A stretch of DNA of 10,798 bases, from assembly GCA_900556975.1 (NCBI GenBank), contig USQZ01000050.1, forward strand, positions 1 through 10,798, written 5' to 3'. The stretch is from an uncultured Clostridium sp. (GTDB lineage: Bacteria > Bacillota > Clostridia > TANB77 > CAG-508). The notes beneath the pieces are model-generated. The model ran no database searches and was not told the DNA's origin. It was given only the letters and a program-made list of their open reading frames with translations. The position numbers and the translations under genes were made by a program. Shown here piece by piece: positions 6,621 through 10,798 of the stretch; position 1 is the first letter of the stretch; each line of letters starts with the position of its first letter.

Positions 6621-7208
6621 CTATTCAACATCATTTACGCTAAATGACATTTCATAGTCATTATAATTTTTTTCAACTATTACAAAATATGTTTGTGGTA
6701 ATTTTTCGTCGTCTCCTAATTTGCCTTGAAATATATTTGATATAGTTAATAATAATACATACATATTTCCAGTTTTATTATTTCCTAATCTTTCAATATT
6801 GTCATAAGTTATTCCTAACATTGAAGAACCAAAATATTTCTTAGCATATGTAGTAAATTCATCTAAATTTGAAAAATATGTTTTTTTGAAATCTTCATTA
6901 AGAACGTTATATGCTGATTGATAATCTCCATCTTCTATGTTATTGAAAAAATTTCCTATGTATCTTTTCATTCTTGCTGATTCAGATAATTGTTTTATTT
7001 CATCTTCTTCGCTAATTTGTTCTTCATCTGTTTGTTCACTTGTTGTAGTTGTACTATTTGTATTAGTATTTGTTTTTGTTCCTTTTTGTGTAGATTTTAC
7101 TATTGAATTAATTAATATGCATAAAACTCCAATCATAATTATCGCAATTATTGCAATTGCTATTATTATATATTTGGTATTATTTTTCTTCTTTTTTATA
7201 ACAATCAT
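6621..7208 (-). CDS. Small VirB8/NTF2-like membrane protein
   Basis: The product has 195 residues: basic start (IKKKKNN), membrane helix at about 13-35, a Thr/Asn/Ser/Glu-rich flexible linker (about 40-75), and one outer domain (about 77-195). The domain starts ARMKRYIGNFFNNIEDGDYQSAYNVLNEDFKKTYF, the same helix, 'DGDYQSAY' turn, helix pattern as in the next gene. Strands MYVLLLTISN, TYFVIVEKNY and YEMSFSVN follow, consistent with an NTF2-like fold. The likely role is T4SS assembly scaffold outside the membrane, possibly paired with the next gene's product. The ATG at 7208 is directly abutted by AAGGAG with no spacer, which is unfavourable. ATT at 7205 would have a better-placed site but is a rare start, so the exact start is uncertain by a few codons. 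Confidence 0.8.
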   Translation of the reverse strand: MIVIKKKKNNTKYIIIAIAIIAIIMIGVLCILINSIVKSTQKGTKTNTNTNSTTTTSEQTDEEQISEEDEIKQLSESARMKRYIGNFFNNIEDGDYQSAYNVLNEDFKKTYFSNLDEFTTYAKKYFGSSMLGITYDNIERLGNNKTGNMYVLLLTISNIFQGKLGDDEKLPQTYFVIVEKNYNDYEMSFSVNDVE

Positions 7209-7214
7209 CTCCTT
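7209..7214 (-). promoter_or_regulatory. Ribosome binding site abutting the start codon
   Basis: AAGGAG (7214-7209) runs straight into the ATG at 7208-7206 with no spacer, whereas the other genes here have 5-9 bases. No other in-frame ATG, GTG or TTG lies within the next ten codons. This suggests weak initiation, or a non-standard start. Confidence 0.5.
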
Positions 7215-7232
7215 ACTCTAATTATGATTTTA

Positions 7233-7267
7233 GCGGACATTATATTATTTAAAATATTGATGTCCGC
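7233..7267. repeat. Perfect 8-bp inverted repeat in the 65-base intergenic gap
   Basis: GCGGACAT (7233-7240) and ATGTCCGC (7260-7267) are perfect inverted copies with 19 bases between them, and an inner AT pairing is possible. On the plus strand the second arm is followed by CCTTTTTT, which looks like a terminator for plus-strand transcription. On the minus strand, the coding one, no T-run follows. It may be an antisense terminator, an mRNA processing hairpin, or an operator around an internal promoter. Confidence 0.65.
7239..7266 (-). promoter_or_regulatory. Possible internal promoter for the downstream half of the operon
   Basis: CGGACA (7266-7261, 4 of 6 matches to TTGACA) and TATAAT (7244-7239, 6 of 6) are 16 bases apart. 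Transcription would start near 7232, about 24 bases before the next gene. The -35 and -10 overlap the two arms of the inverted repeat, as an operator would. TATAAT is common by chance in AT-rich DNA, so this is tentative. Confidence 0.3.
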
Positions 7268-7273
7268 CCTTTT

Positions 7274-9244
7274 TTAGCTCATTCTATTTATAAAATCATC
7301 TACATCTTGTGCTGGATTTCTACTTCCAGCTGCTTGTCTGTTTTCATATAAAGCATTTACGGACTTAGCCATATTCTTTGTTTGAATTGCTGTTACAACT
7401 CTTCTCTCTTGAGTTGTCCATGCATGTCCTAATGGATTTGTTGCTGGGTTACTGAAATCTAAGCTTGGATCTAATGCCATATCTTGAATAGCTTTTAAAT
7501 GTTGCAATCCAGCTGCAGTAGTTGTATTGTAGGCTGTTGGATTTGATCTGCTTAAATCTCTTAATGCATCTTGTATATTGGTATCTAAGTGATCCATATT
7601 TGTTCCAATTAAGCTTTGCACATATGCTCTTAATTGATTTCTTGCTGTTCTATTTGTTGTATAGTTATTAAATCTAAATGTATTATTGTGCGAAATTAAA
7701 TCTGAGAATCTCTTTAAATCTTTTTGGCTTATTTCCATCTCTTGTTTGCTTCCTGGTCCACCTCTTGCTGCATTCATCATTCCACGTGTTGTATCATATG
7801 CTTGAAGACCAACTTGTACTGCATTTGCTTTAGTATTAAGTCCCATCTCATACGAAGCACCTGCAATACCAGCTCCAATTGGAATGCTTTCTCTTACTGC
7901 TGTTCTTACTGCTTTTCCCATCTTTGATTCGCTTGCCGTTTTTGCAGCTGAAGCCACTCTACTACTCTTAATAGCTTTAACAGCTCCCATGCTTCCAACT
8001 TTTGAAGCAACATTTTTACCGAAATCTGTTTTAGCTACTGTACCAGCTGCAGCTCCAGCAATTGTTCCTGCTCTTTTTGCAACATCACCGATTGCTTTAA
8101 CTGTAAATCCAGCTGCAACAGTATCTGCAAGACTTGATGCTTCTTTAAATCCAAATATTTTTTTAACAATTCCTTCTGCTGTCCACATAAACTTCATACA
8201 TAAAATTGCTAGTATCATTTTTGCTAAGGATGCTTTTGTTCCTAATGTATCCATTACTGTTGAAATAAATACTAAATATATAATACAGTGAAATGGTTGA
8301 ATCAATACGTTAAACATAAATTCTTTCATCCATGTATTTAATGCTTGTGCTTTAGCATCTTTTACTTTATCAATTGCATATGTAATTGTTATTAATGGTG
8401 AAATTATTATTAAAAATCCTATTGTTAACATACGTTTTATATATGTAACTAAAAATGCTGTTGTCATACCAATCAATGCAATGTATACAACAAATGCTGA
8501 CCACGAATTAGTTGCTCTTATTGATGTTGCTGACATTATTACTAATTTATTTACAATTCCATCTCCTATTGTTGTTTTTGCAGGTCCTGCTAGCATTTCT
8601 ACTAATGCATTATTGGCTTCAAGTGTAAATATTATTATATAGTTTAAAAGAAATAATATTACAAAACTTACAATCCAGTCTGTAAGCATTCTCTTATATT
8701 GTGCTTGTTCAGAGGCTACTGTCGATATTGCCATTCTAATTCCTATATATATTAAAACTGTCAATAATATTACAATAGCAAGTATTCTTAAAATATAATA
8801 CCAAGTTGCTATATTAGTTCTAATTGTATTTACAACACTAGTTTCTTCACTAAAATTAAAGAAATCTATTTCTGTAATACCAACTCTATTGAAAAGTATA
8901 TCATCTGGTGTTAAAAATCCTTCAATGCTACTTCCACCTATTTTGGCGATTTGGCCTATTAATCCTTGAACAGCCATACCAATTAATAAAAATACTAATT
9001 GTGGAATCTTACTTAATATACCAACTAATCCATCTACTCCTGTTCCAATTACAGATAATACTGTTGACGCTGGTCCACTTGTATCTAATTCTTCTTCATC
9101 TATTTCATTTACTACTGTAGTACTGCTTGTATTATCAGTAGCCAGAACCATTGATACTGGTGTGGCAAATAGTGAAGTAAAAAGATTAATTAATGTTACA
9201 AAAACTATGATACAACTCGCTAGTTTCTTAAATCTCCTTTTCAT
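7274..9244 (-). CDS. VirB6/TrbL-like polytopic T4SS membrane protein with long C-terminal tail
   Basis: The product has 656 residues. A signal-like segment (1-35, ending VLA) is followed by hydrophobic segments at about 62-100, 148-172, 188-208, 246-268, 272-290, 312-330 and 338-356. The core contains LIYIGIRMAISTVASE, YKRMLTDW and GFLIIISPLITITYAIDK, features of the TrbL/VirB6 channel family in Gram-positive systems. From about 365 the protein is soluble: an Ala/Gly/Lys-rich amphipathic stretch (380-500) and a polar, mainly helical domain (500-656) that I cannot assign. The role is inferred as the inner channel component contacting VirB4. It is a paralogue of the preceding gene. AAGGAG lies seven bases before ATG 9244, and the gap to the previous stop is 17 bases, so both are co-transcribed. 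Confidence 0.85.
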   Translation of the reverse strand: MKRRFKKLASCIIVFVTLINLFTSLFATPVSMVLATDNTSSTTVVNEIDEEELDTSGPASTVLSVIGTGVDGLVGILSKIPQLVFLLIGMAVQGLIGQIAKIGGSSIEGFLTPDDILFNRVGITEIDFFNFSEETSVVNTIRTNIATWYYILRILAIVILLTVLIYIGIRMAISTVASEQAQYKRMLTDWIVSFVILFLLNYIIIFTLEANNALVEMLAGPAKTTIGDGIVNKLVIMSATSIRATNSWSAFVVYIALIGMTTAFLVTYIKRMLTIGFLIIISPLITITYAIDKVKDAKAQALNTWMKEFMFNVLIQPFHCIIYLVFISTVMDTLGTKASLAKMILAILCMKFMWTAEGIVKKIFGFKEASSLADTVAAGFTVKAIGDVAKRAGTIAGAAAGTVAKTDFGKNVASKVGSMGAVKAIKSSRVASAAKTASESKMGKAVRTAVRESIPIGAGIAGASYEMGLNTKANAVQVGLQAYDTTRGMMNAARGGPGSKQEMEISQKDLKRFSDLISHNNTFRFNNYTTNRTARNQLRAYVQSLIGTNMDHLDTNIQDALRDLSRSNPTAYNTTTAAGLQHLKAIQDMALDPSLDFSNPATNPLGHAWTTQERRVVTAIQTKNMAKSVNALYENRQAAGSRNPAQDVDDFINRMS

Positions 9245-9261
9245 TTCCTTGCTCCTTTATA

Positions 9262-10503
9262 TTATTTCAATTTTTTAACTGGCATGTATTCTGACATTGA
9301 ATGAATTGATGACATGCTTCTCATCTTGAATATGTTCTTTACAATTTTCTCTGCTCTTGATAAAGTCATAAAGAAAATAACTGCTAAGAGTGGTGCTACT
9401 TTGAAAATCTCATTTGCTGCAACTATAAATACTAGATATATTCCTGCATGTAGTGGCTGAATAAATGCATTTACCATATATTCTTCTAGCCAGTTGTTAT
9501 ATGCACCAGCTCTTCCGCCTTTTCCTGCTATTGGTGTTTTAGTTGCTGAATATGTAATTGTTATTAATGGTGATATTACTATTAAAAATCCCATTCCTAA
9601 TAACCTAAATAAATACATCAAGAAAAATTTAACTTGATAGAATGTTATTAAAATATACATAAGTATTACAGCTACATATGACCATCCATTAACTATATTT
9701 ACTATATTCATCGTTTGAGAAATTATTGATTTTTCAAATCCTGTTCCTGTTTTTAAAGCAAAGAACATTGAAACTAATGCTTCTGATATTGTGTTTATAC
9801 ATATTATTATATATGGAGTTACAAATATTAACACCATACTTACTAACCAATCTTTAAGCATACTTTTGTATTTGGCCATCTCTGAGGCAACTGTTGATAA
9901 TGCCATACGTATTCCTAAGTATATAAGCATTGCTAATTGAAGTACTAATGCTAAAACTCTCATTAAATAATAAAATGTTGCAACAGAAGTTTTTATTGCT
10001 TTATTTACTTCATTATTATTTTTCTCTATATCAAAAAAGTCTGTGTCAAACAAATCAATTTGATTAAATACTGTATCTTCAATTGTATACCAATTTATTG
10101 AATAACCTCCTGGTATATTAATTGATGAATATAAATCATTACTCCATGCTGTTACTGTATCTCCTTTAATCAAAAGTTGTTCTGTTCCTCTTGAGGCTAG
10201 TGTTAATAATCCTGAAATAACACCAACTCTCATTGCAATTAATGAACCTATTCCTGATGCTAATGATGATAAAAGTGAAATTGTGTTTCCAATTTTTTTA
10301 GTCCTTGTTCCATTTTCTGTTGTTATATCAGCTTTTCCATCTTGTATCATCTTATTCCACGAGCTTTCACCATAGTTCTTCTGAATCGTTTCAAAATCCT
10401 CAGTGTTTACTTCCAATTTTTCCTCTTTGGCATATATGAAATTAGGTATTAAAGTATTTGCTAATAATACTACTATTATCAGCCATACTAGCTTTGTTCT
10501 CAT
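9262..10503 (-). CDS. VirB6/TrbL-like polytopic T4SS membrane protein, short paralogue
   Basis: The product has 413 residues, with a clear signal-type N-terminus (1-25, ending IYA before KEE), a polar outer region, and hydrophobic segments at about 71-103, 176-200, 217-237, 272-290, 292-318, 343-361 and 368-382. Residues 190-220 (LIYLGIRMALSTVASE, YKSMLKDW) and 303-320 (MGFLIVISPLITITYS) match the next gene's product nearly residue for residue, as does FIQPLHAGIYLVFI. It ends shortly after the last helix (SMSEYMPVKKLK), lacking the paralogue's ~290-residue tail. It probably forms the channel together with the paralogue. ATG 10503 has AAGGAG five bases upstream and lies 17 bases after the VirB4-like gene. 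The signal peptide on a VirB6-like protein would place the region after it outside. Confidence 0.85.
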   Translation of the reverse strand: MRTKLVWLIIVVLLANTLIPNFIYAKEEKLEVNTEDFETIQKNYGESSWNKMIQDGKADITTENGTRTKKIGNTISLLSSLASGIGSLIAMRVGVISGLLTLASRGTEQLLIKGDTVTAWSNDLYSSINIPGGYSINWYTIEDTVFNQIDLFDTDFFDIEKNNNEVNKAIKTSVATFYYLMRVLALVLQLAMLIYLGIRMALSTVASEMAKYKSMLKDWLVSMVLIFVTPYIIICINTISEALVSMFFALKTGTGFEKSIISQTMNIVNIVNGWSYVAVILMYILITFYQVKFFLMYLFRLLGMGFLIVISPLITITYSATKTPIAGKGGRAGAYNNWLEEYMVNAFIQPLHAGIYLVFIVAANEIFKVAPLLAVIFFMTLSRAEKIVKNIFKMRSMSSIHSMSEYMPVKKLK

Positions 10504-10520
10504 GAATTCTCCTTTTCTTG

Positions 10521-10798
10521 CTATCTATTTTCCGCTCTTATTGCTGCTAATTTGTTCATATTTGTTTCTATAAATTCAAATTCTTTCTTTGTAGGTTGAA
10601 TTGCTATAATTGCTGTATCTTCGCCTACTTTTAATAAACCTTCTCCTCTTTGGCATGTTGTCAAGAAATACGCTTCACCGTCACTTAGTTTGAATACTTC
10701 TTTGATGTATTGTATTTCTGATTTATCTTGTGCTAAGAATAGCTTTGTATCTGAAGATGTAAGAACTGCTTCAACTTCTTTTTTCTCATAGAAATCTT
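10521..10798 (-). CDS. VirB4/TraC-type T4SS ATPase, C-terminal end (partial)
   Basis: Only the last 91 residues are inside the window; the gene continues beyond 10798. Reading from 10796 the frame gives TKLFLAQDKSEIQYIKEVF, KLSDGEAYFLTTCQRGEGLL, then VGEDTAIIAIQPTKKEFEFIETN and a stop at 10521. This matches the C-terminal end of VirB4-family ATPases: 'lLL-Q', 'L-x-L-S-x-x-E-x-x-F-L', 'G-x-G-L-L', 'v-x-P-t-x-x-E'. These proteins energise assembly and substrate transfer of T4SS channels. The Walker A and B motifs lie outside the window, so activity cannot be judged. It is the first visible gene of the operon. Confidence 0.8.
   Translation of the reverse strand, partial: DFYEKKEVEAVLTSSDTKLFLAQDKSEIQYIKEVFKLSDGEAYFLTTCQRGEGLLKVGEDTAIIAIQPTKKEFEFIETNMNKLAAIRAENR

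Noticed and set aside
7233..7267. Minus-strand terminator splitting the operon
   Set aside because: No T-run follows the stem on the minus strand; the T-run is only on the plus-strand side.
7884..8291. Plus-strand frame of 135 codons, hydrophobic and Ala-rich
   Set aside because: It lies opposite the Ala-rich tail of the VirB6-like protein and reflects its composition. No ribosome site is seen.

Overview
The window is AT-rich (roughly 30% GC by eye). All supported genes lie on the minus strand and are closely packed: gaps of 15-20 bases, one 8-base overlap, and one longer 65-base gap. Start regions carry strong AGGAGG-type ribosome binding sites and the standard bacterial code fits. Together with wall-lytic domains on a type IV secretion (T4SS) ATPase neighbour, this suggests a low-GC Firmicute, possibly an uncultured gut Clostridia or Bacilli lineage. 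The organism assignment is inference.

Read in the direction of transcription (right to left), the layout is: the C-terminal end of a VirB4/TraC-type ATPase (10521 to beyond 10798); two paralogous VirB6/TrbL-like polytopic membrane proteins in tandem (9262-10503 and 7274-9244); a 65-base gap with a perfect 8-bp inverted repeat and a possible internal promoter; two single-pass proteins with NTF2/VirB8-like outer domains (6621-7208 and 5661-6605); a very large bitopic wall-hydrolase-like protein split between two reading frames (5632 to 787); and a last single-pass protein of unknown fold (93-794). Two stem-loops follow, the second with a U-tract, and probably end the operon.

This is the mating-channel part of a Gram-positive T4SS: energiser (VirB4), membrane channel (VirB6/TrbL), assembly proteins (VirB8-like), and a wall-penetrating lytic protein in the role of PrgK, CwlT, TcpG or Orf14. 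No relaxase, coupling protein or attachment site is in view, so conjugation versus effector secretion cannot be decided here.

The most unusual object is the large lytic protein. It has an acidic/basic disordered cytosolic tail, then an Ala/Gly/Glu/Thr tract coded by a GC-rich repetitive island, one membrane helix, and an outer part carrying SGNH-, NlpC/P60- and M23/LytM-like modules. In all three the expected catalytic residues appear to be replaced. A C-terminal lysozyme-like module may be the only active one. The reading frame changes exactly at the junction of the Ala/Gly tract and the membrane helix, beside a GGAGGAGGAG sequence and an in-frame TTG. That allows a sequence error, a true mutation, a +1 frameshift, or internal initiation making two products. 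No gene-free stretch exceeds 300 bases. I see no RNA genes, CRISPR arrays or insertion sequences.
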